Shown: positions 40,080 through 48,788 of the stretch, piece by piece
Layout: the number at the start of each line of letters is the position of its first letter
Numbering within the stretch: the stretch's first letter is position 1
NCBI RefSeq assembly: GCF_008065375.1
Contig: NZ_VJYI01000013.1
Location: 124,001-188,000 of the forward strand
Direction of reading: 5' to 3'
Source: Nonomuraea sp. SYSU D8015
GTDB taxonomy: Bacteria; Actinomycetota; Actinomycetes; Streptosporangiales; Streptosporangiaceae
DNA: 64,000 nucleotides
Notes under the pieces: generated by a model
The model's input: the letters and a program-made list of their open reading frames with translations, nothing else
Told to the model about the DNA's origin: nothing
The model's database searches: none
Position numbers and translations under genes: made by a program

Positions 40080-41690
40080 TCAGATCTTCCCGACGCCGGA
40101 GCCGGCGGTGACCGCGGCCTTCACTCCGTTGGGGTCGTCCACGGTGTAGCCGTAGTAAGTGCTGGGCTCCTGCACGGTGCCGCTGCAGTCGGGCGCGCCC
40201 GACTCGTCCACGAAGACGTTGTTGCGGGCCACGCATCTGCCGCCCGGGCCGGCGTACGAGTTGGTCACGGGCTCCTCGACGCGCTCGAAGTAGTTGCCCT
40301 CGACGACGCACCCGGCGTTCGCCTGGCAGGCCACTCCGACGTCGGTGTTGTAGACGTAGTAGTTGTTGAACACGTGCACGGGCTCCCCGAACCGCACGCG
40401 CGGGTTGCGTTGCGGCGTCCGGTCGAACCAGTTGTGGTGGTACGTCACCTTCAGCCGGCCTACGTCCTGCGCGTCGTTGCCGTCGTCGTGGCCGAGCAAC
40501 ATGGTCTTGGTGTGGTCGTGCACGTGGTTCCAGGAGATCGTGACGTACGACGACCCGCGTTTGACGTCGACCAGCCCGTCGTAGCCGTCGGCCAGGTCGT
40601 TGTGGTCGATCCAGATGTGGTGGCTGAACATCTGGACGTTGATGGAGTCGTCCGTGGCGCCTCTGAAGACGAGGTTGCGGACGATGACGTTGTGCACGGC
40701 GTTCGCGGGCGGCGAGGTGATCGAGTCGTCCGGGGCCAGGCCGATGTTGAGGCCGCCTCCGGTGATGCCCGAGTTCGCGCCCACACCGACGATCGTCTTG
40801 TCCGAGGCGACGTTGTGCATGCCGGCCGGCACCGTGATCATGCCGCGGACGCAGATGTTCAGCGGCCCGCTCTGGCCGATCGCGGCGATCAGCTCGCCGG
40901 CCGTGTCGACCTCGACCGTCGGGCCGCCCGCGCCGCCCGTGGTGCCGTTCTGGCCCCAGGCGTTGACGGCGGCGAACCCGATGGGCGCGCCTGAGGTGTT
41001 GCACGTGCCGGGCGGGATCGTGGGGGTGGTCGGCGGGTCCGTGGGGCCGCCGACGTCTGTCACGAGCACGTCGTCGAACGAGGCGCTGGCGTAGTAGCCG
41101 GCCAGCCCGGCGCGGCCTGAGCCGAACGACGAGTCCGTGACGGAGACGACCTCCACGTTGTCCACGAAGCCGCGCAGGGTCGTGCCGAACGCCTCCAGGC
41201 GGAGGGTGTACCACGTGCCGGGGGCCACCGTGGCCGCCGCCGTGACGAGCGTGGCCGGGGCGCCGCCGGTGCGCTTGCCCAGGACGACCGTGCCGGCGTT
41301 GCTCAGCCCGAGGAAGTAGTAGCTGCTGGTGCTCTGCGCCCTGGCCAGCACGGCGACGTGCCGTCCCGAGCCGTTGAACGCGATCGGCTTGACCCGTGCC
41401 TGCACCGCCTGGTCGCCCCATCCGGCGCCGGCCACCGCGCGGGCGTCCGCGCTGGTCCCCGACTGCCGGTACGCCATGGAGCCGTCGGTCACCACCGACC
41501 AACTCCCGCCGGATCTCGACCAGCCCGTGGCGTTCCCGTCCTCGAAGTCGTCGCCGAACAGCGTCGCGGCCGACGCGCTCGGCACACCCAGCAGCACCAG
41601 TGCCGCGGCCGTCGCGGTGGCGACGGCCGCGGCCAGTGCGGTGAATGCCGAGCGGGTTAAGCGGGTTTTGCGTGCTTTCCTGCTGCGCAC
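40080..41690 (-). CDS. Secreted pectate lyase with N-terminal lectin-like domain (first gene of tandem)
   Basis: A 536-residue enzyme. A signal peptide (about 1-42, VLLGVPSASAA) precedes a jelly-roll domain (about 43-215; LFGDDFEDGNATGWSRSGGS, RLEAFGTTLRGFVDNVEVV, concanavalin A/LamG-like), a Pro/Thr linker (PTDPPTTPTIPPG) and a PL1 lyase (about 230-536; HHIWIDHNDLADGYDGLVDV, RTPQRNPRVRFGEPVHVFNN). The N-domain probably anchors the enzyme to cell-wall polysaccharide. Promoter-proximal gene of the three-gene operon, under LacI-type sites. Confidence 0.93.
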   Translation of the reverse strand: MRSRKARKTRLTRSAFTALAAAVATATAAALVLLGVPSASAATLFGDDFEDGNATGWSRSGGSWSVVTDGSMAYRQSGTSADARAVAGAGWGDQAVQARVKPIAFNGSGRHVAVLARAQSTSSYYFLGLSNAGTVVLGKRTGGAPATLVTAAATVAPGTWYTLRLEAFGTTLRGFVDNVEVVSVTDSSFGSGRAGLAGYYASASFDDVLVTDVGGPTDPPTTPTIPPGTCNTSGAPIGFAAVNAWGQNGTTGGAGGPTVEVDTAGELIAAIGQSGPLNICVRGMITVPAGMHNVASDKTIVGVGANSGITGGGLNIGLAPDDSITSPPANAVHNVIVRNLVFRGATDDSINVQMFSHHIWIDHNDLADGYDGLVDVKRGSSYVTISWNHVHDHTKTMLLGHDDGNDAQDVGRLKVTYHHNWFDRTPQRNPRVRFGEPVHVFNNYYVYNTDVGVACQANAGCVVEGNYFERVEEPVTNSYAGPGGRCVARNNVFVDESGAPDCSGTVQEPSTYYGYTVDDPNGVKAAVTAGSGVGKI

Positions 41691-41867
41691 CGTGGAGCCT
41701 CCGGTTCGTGATGGCGACCGGGCGCGCCCCGCCCTCTCACTCGCGAGCGCATGTGCGCGTCCGTTCGCAGCGCTGGTGGCAAGCCCTGACCGTGGAGCCC
41801 GTGGGGGTGAACGGGTTCCTCACTGCTTGTGGTGTTGCGCGTAAACTCGCGAGCTTCACACCTTTAT

Positions 41868-42004
41868 GCAACCGATTGTTAGACGAGTCAATGCATGACG
41901 TGTGCAGTTTTGTTGCAATCGCTTGCTGCAATTGATTGGCATTCCGGCTGTGGCGGGAGACGCGGCGCGACAAAGGTGGAGGTAACGATCGTGCAAGCGG
42001 TTGT
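41868..42004. promoter_or_regulatory. Three LacI-family operator sites before the pectate lyase operon
   Basis: GCAACCGATTGT (41868-41879), GCAATCGCTTGC (41915-41926) and GCAAGCGGTTGT (41993-42004) all fit GCAANCGNTTGY, the core of LacI/GalR-family operators. Centres are 47 and 78 bp apart. They fill the gap of about 340 bp between the first pectate lyase and the DsbA-like gene, so sugar-responsive repression with looping is likely. No lacI gene lies in the window. Confidence 0.75.
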
Positions 42005-42033
42005 AGAAACGGGCATGGCTTAGTGTGATGATC

Positions 42034-42645
42034 ATGACTAGGACTGTCGTGGCCGATTTCTGGTTCGATCCGTCATGTCCGTACACCTGGCTGACCTCGC
42101 GGTGGCTGCTGGAGGTGAGCACCGTGCGGCCGGTCGAGGTGCAGTGGCACGTTATGAGCCTGTCGGTGCTCAACGAGGGGCGGGACGACGACCCCGAGGG
42201 CGATCCCGAGGGATACCTGTGGATTCCGGTCCGCATCTGCGCGGCCGTGCAGCGCGATCACGGACAGGATGCGCTGGCGCGGCTGTACACCGCGCTGTGG
42301 ACGACCGGCACCGGCGACTGGATGGGAGATCTCCGCGAGGCGCTGGCCACGGCGGGGTTACCGGTGGAGCTGGCCGAGGCCGGAATGTCGACCGACTACG
42401 ACGACGTCGTACGGGCCTCCCATGCCGAGGGCATGGCGTTGATCGGCGACCACGTGGGCACCCCGATCGTCTCGGTGGACGGCGGCCGGGTGGTGTTCTT
42501 CGGACCGGTGGTGTCACGGGTCCCGCGCGGAGAGGACGCGGGGCGGCTCTGGGACGGCACGCTGCTGGTGGCCGGCACTCCGGGCTTCCACGAGCTCAAG
42601 GGCAAGCCGCACGAGGAGCCCCTGCTGGAACGCGAACACGCTTGA
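42034..42645 (+). CDS. DsbA-family (mycothiol-dependent nitroreductase-like) protein
   Basis: A 203-residue thioredoxin-fold protein: MTRTVVADFWFDPSCPYTWL has the active-site-like S-C-P-Y sequence in the DsbA position. TSRWLLEVSTVRPVEVQWHV and GTPIVSVDGGRVVFFGPVVS (cis-Pro loop) follow. This fits the actinobacterial DsbA-like oxidoreductases with one Cys (mycothiol-linked). The substrate is unknown. Start at ATG 42034 gives the usual N-terminus; ATG 42028 and GTG 42025 are alternatives. The promoter area lies beside the LacI-type sites. Confidence 0.82.
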   Translation: MTRTVVADFWFDPSCPYTWLTSRWLLEVSTVRPVEVQWHVMSLSVLNEGRDDDPEGDPEGYLWIPVRICAAVQRDHGQDALARLYTALWTTGTGDWMGDLREALATAGLPVELAEAGMSTDYDDVVRASHAEGMALIGDHVGTPIVSVDGGRVVFFGPVVSRVPRGEDAGRLWDGTLLVAGTPGFHELKGKPHEEPLLEREHA

Positions 42646-42708
42646 TAAGTTTGCGTCGGGTGCGCCGTAAGTCCGAATCGGCGGTCCTCTGGCGATCCTG
42701 GAGCTGGC

Positions 42709-43995
42709 TTGACGGTGACGGCCTGGGTGGCGGTGGCCGCCTTCCTCGCGGCGTACACGTTGATCGCCACCGAGAAGGTGCACAGGGTGGCGGCGGCGCT
42801 CGGCGGGGCCGGGATCATGCTGCTGGTCCACGCCACCGACGCCGGCGCGGCGTTCTTCTCCGAGCACTCCGGCATCGACTGGAACGTGATCTTCCTGCTG
42901 CTCGGCATGATGGTCATCGTCGGCGTGCTCAAGCAGACCGGCGTCTTCGAGTACCTCGCGATCTGGGCGGCCAAACGGGCCAGGGGGCGGCCGTTCCGGC
43001 TCATGGCGCTGCTGATCGTGATCACGGCGGGCGCGTCGGCGCTGCTCGACAACGTGACGACCGTGCTGCTCATCGCGCCCGTGACCTTCCTCGTGTGCGA
43101 GCGGCTCAACCTCCCCGTGGCGCCGTTCCTGATCGCCGAGGCCATGGCCTCCAACATCGGCGGCGCCTCCACGCTGGTCGGCGACCCGCCGAACATCATC
43201 ATCGCCAGCAGGGGCGGGCTGACCTTCAACGACTTCCTGGTCCACATGGCGCCGCTGATCATCGTGCTGGTGGGCGTCTTCATCGCATTGTGCAGGTGGC
43301 TGTTCAGGAAGTCGTTCACGTACGACCCCGACCTGGCCGCGGAGATCATGGCGTTGAACGAGCGCGAGGCCATCGCCGACCGCCGCCTGCTCTGGCAGTC
43401 GCTGGCCGTGCTGGCCCTGGTCATGGCCGCGTTCGTGCTGCATCCGGTGCTGCACTACGAGCCGTCGGTGGTGGCGTTGCTCGGAGCCGGGGTGCTGGTG
43501 GCGGCGACCAAGGTGACGACCGAGGACGCCATCCGCGAGGTGGAGTGGCCGACCCTGGTGTTCTTCGCGGGCCTGTTCGTGATGGTCGGCGCGCTGGTGG
43601 AGACGGGGGTGATCGAGCTGATCTCCCAGGCCGCGGCGCAGGCCACACACGGGCAACTGGCGTTGACCACCATGCTGCTGCTGTGGGCCTCGGCCGGGCT
43701 GTCCGCCGTGATCGACAACATCCCGTACGTGGCCACCATGAGCCCCATCGTCCAGGAGCTGGTCCAGGCCAACGGCGGGGCCCAGGTGCTGTGGTGGGCC
43801 CTGGCCATCGGCGCCGACCTGGGCGGGAACGCCACGGCGGTGGGGGCGGCGGCCAACGTGGTGATCATCGGCATCGCGGCCCGCAACGGCACGCCGATCA
43901 GCTTCTGGCAGTTCACCAGGTACGGCGTCGTGGTGACGCTGGTGACCGTCGCGCTGTCGGTGCCGTACCTGTGGCTGCGTTACCTGGTCACCTGA
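42709..43995 (+). CDS. SLC13/ArsB-type ion transporter
   Basis: A 428-residue membrane protein with about 11 TM segments. Diagnostic repeats of the ion-transporter superfamily are present: SALLDNVTTVLLIAPVTFLV, NIGGASTLVGDPPNIIIAS (P-loop-like turn) and the second-half pair SAVIDNIPYVATMSPIV and GADLGGNATAVGAAANVVI. This matches the ArsB/NhaD/SLC13-like branch; arsenite, citrate and sodium substrates cannot be told apart by sequence alone. TTG 42709 is preceded by GGAG; GTG 42715 is an alternative. The C-terminus overlaps the convergent NTF2-like gene by 8 bp. Confidence 0.85.
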   Translation: MTVTAWVAVAAFLAAYTLIATEKVHRVAAALGGAGIMLLVHATDAGAAFFSEHSGIDWNVIFLLLGMMVIVGVLKQTGVFEYLAIWAAKRARGRPFRLMALLIVITAGASALLDNVTTVLLIAPVTFLVCERLNLPVAPFLIAEAMASNIGGASTLVGDPPNIIIASRGGLTFNDFLVHMAPLIIVLVGVFIALCRWLFRKSFTYDPDLAAEIMALNEREAIADRRLLWQSLAVLALVMAAFVLHPVLHYEPSVVALLGAGVLVAATKVTTEDAIREVEWPTLVFFAGLFVMVGALVETGVIELISQAAAQATHGQLALTTMLLLWASAGLSAVIDNIPYVATMSPIVQELVQANGGAQVLWWALAIGADLGGNATAVGAAANVVIIGIAARNGTPISFWQFTRYGVVVTLVTVALSVPYLWLRYLVT

Positions 43996-44434
43996 GCGGC
44001 AGCTCCTCCGGCCCCTGGCGGGGACCGAAGATGCGCCGCTCACTCTCGTCGATGCGCACGTCGTTGATGCTCGCCTCCCTGCGCCGCATCAGCCCGGACT
44101 CGTCGAACTCCCACTGCTCGTTGCCGTAGCTGCGCCACCACTGCCCGGACGCGTCGCGGGACTCGTACTGGAAGCGCACCGCGATGCGGTTGCCCGACAC
44201 CGCCCACAGCTCCTTGCGCAGCGCGTAGTCCAGCTCTCTGGCCCACTTGCGGCGCAGGAACTCCCTGATCTCGTCGCGGCCCTTCAGGAACTCGTCGCGG
44301 TTGCGCCAGACGGAGTCCTCGGTGTACGCCTGCGCGACGCGGTCCGGATCGCGGGTGTTCCAGGCGTCCTCGGCGGCCTGGACCTTGATGCGGGCGGTCT
44401 CCTCGGTGAACGGCGGGACGGGCGGGCGGGTCAT
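43988..44434 (-). CDS. NTF2-like (DUF1348) protein
   Basis: A 148-residue protein of the DUF1348 family, NTF2-like fold: PPFTEETARIKVQAAEDAWN, AYTEDSVWRNRDEFLKGRDE, FLRRKWARELDYALRKELWA, RFQYESRDASGQWWRSYGN and EQWEFDESGLMRRREASIND. The family is small-cavity and its enzymatic role is unknown. It is divergent from the TetR gene at 44520, with two palindromic operators between them, so it is the likely TetR target. Confidence 0.9.
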   Translation of the reverse strand: MTRPPVPPFTEETARIKVQAAEDAWNTRDPDRVAQAYTEDSVWRNRDEFLKGRDEIREFLRRKWARELDYALRKELWAVSGNRIAVRFQYESRDASGQWWRSYGNEQWEFDESGLMRRREASINDVRIDESERRIFGPRQGPEELPLR

Positions 44435-44454
44435 GGGGCCTCCTCAGGACAGGT

Positions 44455-44501
44455 GGAGAACGATCGTTCTCCATCGGTAGCCTAGAGAACGCTCGTTCTC
44501 T
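44455..44501. promoter_or_regulatory. Two TetR-type operators in the DUF1348/TetR divergent promoter
   Basis: GGAGAACGATCGTTCTCC (44455-44472) is a perfect 18-bp palindrome. AGAGAACGCTCGTTCTCT (44484-44501) is the same with one central mismatch. Centres are 29 bp apart. The copies share GAGAACGNTCGTTCTC. Confidence 0.85.
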
Positions 44502-44519
44502 CGGGCAAGTGGAGGAGTC

Positions 44520-45074
44520 ATGGAACACGCGGAGCGGGTCCTCGTCGCGGCGGGCGAGCTGTTCTACCGGCGCGGCGTGCGGGCGGTGGGCATGGATGAC
44601 GTGCGGGCCGCCTCCGGCGTGTCGCTCAAGCGGCTCTACCAATGCTTCCCGTCCAAGGAGGCGCTGGTCGTGGCATACCTGGAGCGGCGGGACGAGCGGT
44701 GGATGTCCTCGCTCATCTCTTCTGTGGAGGAACGGCCCGTCAAGGTCGCCGCCGTGTTCGAGTGGCTGGAGCGGTGGTTCGGCGAGGACGACTTCCGCGG
44801 GTGCGGCTTCGTCAACGCCTACGGGGAGCTGGGCAGCACGTCCGAGGCCGTACAGGAGGTGGTGCGGCGGCACAAGCAGCGGCTGCGCGACTACCTGCGC
44901 GGGCTGGCCGCCGAGGCGGGGGCGGCGGACCCGGACCTGCTCGCCGAGCAGCTGCTCGTGCTGGTCGACGGGGCCACCGTCACCGCGATGGTGAATCCGC
45001 TGGGCGCGGCGACGGCGGCGCGGGCGGCCGGCCGGGCCGCCGCCGCGGCCGTCACAGCAGCTTGTCGAGAGTGA
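44520..45074 (+). CDS. TetR-family repressor
   Basis: A 184-residue TetR protein. HTH at about 5-50: EHAERVLVAAGELFYRRGVR, then VRAASGVSLKRLYQCFPSKE. The ligand domain ends in an Ala-rich helix. A TetR_C-like motif (DDFRGCGFVNAYGELGS) suggests the group related to small-molecule sensors of reactive compounds. The ATG follows GGAGGAGTC. It is divergent from the DUF1348 gene. Its last 23 bp overlap the convergent molybdenum-hydroxylase gene. Confidence 0.9.
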   Translation: MEHAERVLVAAGELFYRRGVRAVGMDDVRAASGVSLKRLYQCFPSKEALVVAYLERRDERWMSSLISSVEERPVKVAAVFEWLERWFGEDDFRGCGFVNAYGELGSTSEAVQEVVRRHKQRLRDYLRGLAAEAGAADPDLLAEQLLVLVDGATVTAMVNPLGAATAARAAGRAAAAAVTAACRE

Positions 45075-47310
45075 TGGGCAGGTCGGCGATCCGCCTGCCG
45101 GTGGCGTGACGCACGGCGTTGGCGACGGCCGCGCCGACCCCAGTGATGCCGACCTCGCCCACCCCGACCAATCCGAGCGGCATGGTCGGGTCCGGTTCGT
45201 CCAGCCAGTGCACGTCGATACGGGGGATGTCGGCGTGCACGGGCACGTGGTATTCGCCCAGGCTCGCGTTCACGATCCGTCCGGTGCGCGGGTCGATCAG
45301 CGTCTCCTCCGACAGCGCCAGGCCGATGCCCATCACGATGCCGCCACGAAGCTGGCTGGCCACCAGCTTGGCGTTGATCACCCGGCCGACGTCGAACACG
45401 CCGAGCCAGCGCGACACCCGCACCTCGCCGGTGTCCCGGTCCACCCGCACCTCGCAGAACTGCGCGCCGCACGCCGCTTTCACCCAGCGCATGCGGTCGC
45501 GGAGAGGGCCCACGAGACCCAGCATGCCGGGCTTGATCTCGCTCTCCAGGTGATCGCGCCCCGCCCGGGTCAGGATGGCCGCGTACGTCTCGCCACTCCC
45601 CCCGCGGAAGAGGCCGCCGTCGCGGGCCTCCAGGTCGGACAGCCGCCGGCCGCGCAGCGGCGAGTCCGGGGACCGGCGTGCCAGCGCCAGCGCGGACTGC
45701 TTGAGCTTGCGGCAGGCGGCCAGCACGCTCGCCGCCACGCTCGCGGTCTGTGTCGAGCCGCCCGCCATGGCGCCCAGCGGCAGCTCGGAATCGCCGGACT
45801 CGACGCGTACGGCCTCCAGCGGCACGCCCAGCTCATCGGCGGCGATCTGCGCCTGCACCGTGGCGGCGCCCACCCCGATCTCGGCCATGGCGCAGCGCAC
45901 CACGACCCCGCCGTCCGCGGACAGCCGCACGGCGGCGCTCACCGGCATGTGCATCGCGGGGTGGTACGCGGTGGCGACGCCCATGCCGACCAGCCACCGC
46001 CCGTCCCGCATGGCGCCGGGCCGCGGGTCCCGCTCCTTCCAGCCGAACCGCTCGGCCCCCAGCGCGTAGGCCTCCCGCAGGAACCGCCGGGCGAACCGCT
46101 TGCCGTCCACCGGGTTGCGCTCGGGCTCGTTGCGCATGCGCAGCTCGATCGGGTCCATGCCGAGCTCCCAGGCCAGCTCGTCCACGGCCGACTCCAGGGC
46201 GAAGCTGCCGATGGACTCGCCCGGCGCCCGCATGGGGGTGTTGGGGAGCAGGTCGAGCTGGACGAGGTGCTGGCGCAGGTGAATGTTCGGGGCGGCGTAG
46301 AGGTGCCGGGAGGCGGAGGTGATCTGCTCCTGCCAACCCCCGACCCTTCCCGTCCTGGCCACACTGGTGTGGATCAGGGCGGTGAGCCTGCCGTCCTCGT
46401 CGGCCCCCAGCGCGACCCGCTGCGTGCTGGGGGTCCGGCCGCCGACCGTGTGGTAGACGCCCGCCCGGGTGAGCGCCAGCCGCACCGGCCGGCCGGTCGC
46501 CCGCGCGGCCAGCACGGCGAGCAGCGTGCCCGCCCAGATCGGGCCCTTGCCGCCGAACCCGCCGCCCACGAACGGCGACAGCACCCGGATGTTCCGCTCG
46601 GGCACGCCGAACCGCAGCGCGAGCTGCTTGCGCACCCATGGGATGCCCTGCGTGGCCTCGTGCACGGTCAGGTGGTCGCCGTTCCAGGCGGCGGTGGTGG
46701 CGTGTGGCTCGATGGCATTGTGGTTGTGCGGCGGCGTGGTGAACCTCAGGTCCACCGAGACCGGCGCGGCCGCCAGCGCGGCCTTCGCGTCGCCCTTGTC
46801 GGCCTCGCTCTCCAACAGCATGCTTCTCTTCTGCGGAGTGGCGTTCGGCTCCTCGGCCGAGAAGTCCACCACGGCCGGAAGCTCCTGGTACGCGGGCCGC
46901 ACCAGGGACGCCGCGTGCCGCGCGGCCTCGTGCGTCTCGGCGACCACGACGGCCACCGGCTGGCCGTTCCAGTGCACCTCGTCGGTGGCCAGGTAGTTGA
47001 CCGACGTCCCGGAGGCCATCGCGCCGAGGGGGTCCAGGAGGCTGACCTTGAAGGGCTTCATGGCGGGGGCGTTCTCGTGGGTGAGCACCTCGATCACGCC
47101 CGGCACCGCGCGGGCGGCCGCGGTGTCGATGGCGGTGATGCGGCCGCGGGCGACGGTCGCGTGGACGAGGGCGGCGTACGCGAGGTCGGGATATCGGTGC
47201 TCGGCGGCGTAGCGGGCCTCGCCGGTGGTCTTGGCCGGGCCGTCGAGCCGATCGACGGGGCGGCCGACGTACTTCTCGGTGGCCGTGCGCTCGGCGTACG
47301 TGGTGGTCAT
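45052..47310 (-). CDS. Molybdenum hydroxylase, molybdopterin-binding subunit (PaoC/YagR-like)
   Basis: A 752-residue large subunit of the xanthine-oxidase family. Motifs: VGRPVDRLDGPAKTTGEARY, LSPFVGGGFGGKGPIWAGTL (Moco binding), LPNTPMRAPGESIGSFALES and the end block VGVGEVGITGVGAAVANAVR with the active-site Glu. Its length and order match PaoC of periplasmic aldehyde oxidoreductase. The three subunit genes overlap by 4 bp each, in FeS-FAD-Mo order. It hydroxylates an aldehyde or N-heterocycle; the substrate is unknown. The TetR at 48853 is the likely regulator. Confidence 0.92.
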   Translation of the reverse strand: MTTTYAERTATEKYVGRPVDRLDGPAKTTGEARYAAEHRYPDLAYAALVHATVARGRITAIDTAAARAVPGVIEVLTHENAPAMKPFKVSLLDPLGAMASGTSVNYLATDEVHWNGQPVAVVVAETHEAARHAASLVRPAYQELPAVVDFSAEEPNATPQKRSMLLESEADKGDAKAALAAAPVSVDLRFTTPPHNHNAIEPHATTAAWNGDHLTVHEATQGIPWVRKQLALRFGVPERNIRVLSPFVGGGFGGKGPIWAGTLLAVLAARATGRPVRLALTRAGVYHTVGGRTPSTQRVALGADEDGRLTALIHTSVARTGRVGGWQEQITSASRHLYAAPNIHLRQHLVQLDLLPNTPMRAPGESIGSFALESAVDELAWELGMDPIELRMRNEPERNPVDGKRFARRFLREAYALGAERFGWKERDPRPGAMRDGRWLVGMGVATAYHPAMHMPVSAAVRLSADGGVVVRCAMAEIGVGAATVQAQIAADELGVPLEAVRVESGDSELPLGAMAGGSTQTASVAASVLAACRKLKQSALALARRSPDSPLRGRRLSDLEARDGGLFRGGSGETYAAILTRAGRDHLESEIKPGMLGLVGPLRDRMRWVKAACGAQFCEVRVDRDTGEVRVSRWLGVFDVGRVINAKLVASQLRGGIVMGIGLALSEETLIDPRTGRIVNASLGEYHVPVHADIPRIDVHWLDEPDPTMPLGLVGVGEVGITGVGAAVANAVRHATGRRIADLPITLDKLL

Positions 47311-48296
47311 GCCGCTTCCTCTCCGGGGGTCAGGTCGCGCAGCGTGGCCGCGATCGTGGCCCGGGCCAGGCCGGCCTTGAACGCGTTGCCCGGCCGTGTG
47401 ACGGCGGACGCGAGCTCGGCGTCGGCCGCCCGCCGGAACGCCTCATCGGCGGCCGGCCCGCCGAGGAGGATCCGCTCGGCCTCGCGGGCACGCCACGGCT
47501 TCGTCGCCACTCCGCCCAGGGCCAGCCGGACCTGCGTGATCGTCCCGTCCTCGACCTCCATCGCCGCCGCCACGGAGACCAGGGCGAACGCGTACGAGGC
47601 CCGGTCGCGGACCTTGCGGTAGCGGGAAGGGGCGGCGATCGGCGGCACCTCGACGGCGGTGATCAGCTCGTCGGCCGCGAGCGCGGTCTCGACGTGCGGG
47701 GTGTCCCCCGGCAGCAGGTGGAAGTCCGCCAGCGGGATCCGGCGCGTGCCGCGCACGCTGCGGGCCTCGACGACGGCGTCCAGGGCGGTCAGGGCCACGC
47801 ACATGTCCGACGGATGCGTGGCGATGCAGCTGTCGCTCACGCCCAGGATCGCGTGCGAGCGGTTGAACCCGCCGATCGCGTCGCAGCCGGCGCCCGGCTC
47901 GCGCTTGTTGCAGGCCGACGCCTGGTCGTAGAAGTAGGGGCAGCGGGTGCGCTGCAGCAGGTTGCCGCCCACGGTGGCCATGTTGCGCAGCTGGGCCGAG
48001 GCGCCGGCCAGGATGGCCTGCGACAGCATGGGATAGCGGGTGCGGACCCGCCGGTCGGCGGCCAGGGCGCTGTTGCGCACCAGCGCACCGATCCGCAGGC
48101 CGCCGCCGGGCAGCTCGGCCACCTCGTCGAGCGGCAGCCCGGTGACGTCCACGACTGTGTACGGCCGCTCGATGCCCTCGCGCATGAGGTCGACCAGGTT
48201 GGTCCCGCCGCCGAGGAACCTGGCGCCGGAGTCGGCGGCCACCGCCTGCAGGGCCGCGTCGACGTCGGGCGGCTTGACGTACGCGAACGGTCTCAT
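47307..48296 (-). CDS. Molybdenum hydroxylase, FAD-binding subunit with extra Cys cluster (PaoB-like)
   Basis: A 329-residue subunit: FAYVKPPDVDAALQAVAADS, FLGGGTNLVDLMREGI (FAD loop) and MATVGGNLLQRTRCPYFYD are typical. The insert RCPYFYDQASACNKREPGAG, then CDAIGGFNRSH, has Cys spaced as in PaoB, where it holds a [4Fe-4S] cluster. Ordinary family members lack it. It moves electrons from the FeS subunit to FAD or an acceptor. Start ATG 48296 overlaps the FeS gene's stop (ATGA). Confidence 0.9.
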   Translation of the reverse strand: MRPFAYVKPPDVDAALQAVAADSGARFLGGGTNLVDLMREGIERPYTVVDVTGLPLDEVAELPGGGLRIGALVRNSALAADRRVRTRYPMLSQAILAGASAQLRNMATVGGNLLQRTRCPYFYDQASACNKREPGAGCDAIGGFNRSHAILGVSDSCIATHPSDMCVALTALDAVVEARSVRGTRRIPLADFHLLPGDTPHVETALAADELITAVEVPPIAAPSRYRKVRDRASYAFALVSVAAAMEVEDGTITQVRLALGGVATKPWRAREAERILLGGPAADEAFRRAADAELASAVTRPGNAFKAGLARATIAATLRDLTPGEEAA

Positions 48297-48772
48297 CCGG
48301 CCACTTCCTTGATCGCGTCCACGATGCCGTTGTAGGCGCCGCAGCGGCACAGGTTGCCGCTCATGCGCTCCCTGATCTCGGCCTCGGTGAGCTGGGGAGC
48401 TCCGTCGGAGACCGCGCTCGGCATGCCCGCCGCGTACTCGTCCAGCATGGCGATCGCCGAGCAGATCTGGCCCGGGGTGCAGTAGCCGCACTGGAACCCG
48501 TCGTGGCGGACGAACGCCTCCTGCAGCGGGTGCGGCGTCACCCCCTCGATCGTGGTGATCTCCTTGTCCGCGTACTGGACGGCCAGGGCCAGGCAGGCGT
48601 TGATCCGCATGCCGTCGGCGAGGACCGTGCACGCGCCGCAGGCGCCCTGGTCGCAGCCCTTCTTCGGGCCCGTCACCCCCAAGCGCTCGCGGAGCGCGTC
48701 GAGCAGGCTGACCCACGGCTCGACGTCGAGCTTCTCCTCGACGCCGTTCACTCGCATCCGTATCTCGGTCAC
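48293..48772 (-). CDS. Molybdenum hydroxylase, 2Fe-2S subunit
   Basis: A 159-residue iron-sulfur subunit. The plant-ferredoxin-type cluster is GCDQGACGACTVLADG. The second cluster has FQCGYCTPGQICSA and GNLCRCGAYNGIVDAI. Both are complete, and the length is usual. GTG 48772 is preferred, with ATG 48757 possible. No Tat signal is visible, so unlike E. coli PaoA the complex is probably cytoplasmic. First gene of the operon; divergent from a TetR gene across a double operator. Confidence 0.92.
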   Translation of the reverse strand: MTEIRMRVNGVEEKLDVEPWVSLLDALRERLGVTGPKKGCDQGACGACTVLADGMRINACLALAVQYADKEITTIEGVTPHPLQEAFVRHDGFQCGYCTPGQICSAIAMLDEYAAGMPSAVSDGAPQLTEAEIRERMSGNLCRCGAYNGIVDAIKEVAG

Positions 48773-48788
48773 ACACCGGGACGCTAAC

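Noticed and set aside
45106..47622. 838-codon plus-strand frame opposite the molybdenum hydroxylase gene
   Set aside because: Shadow of the large subunit with low-complexity Arg/Gly/His-rich translation.
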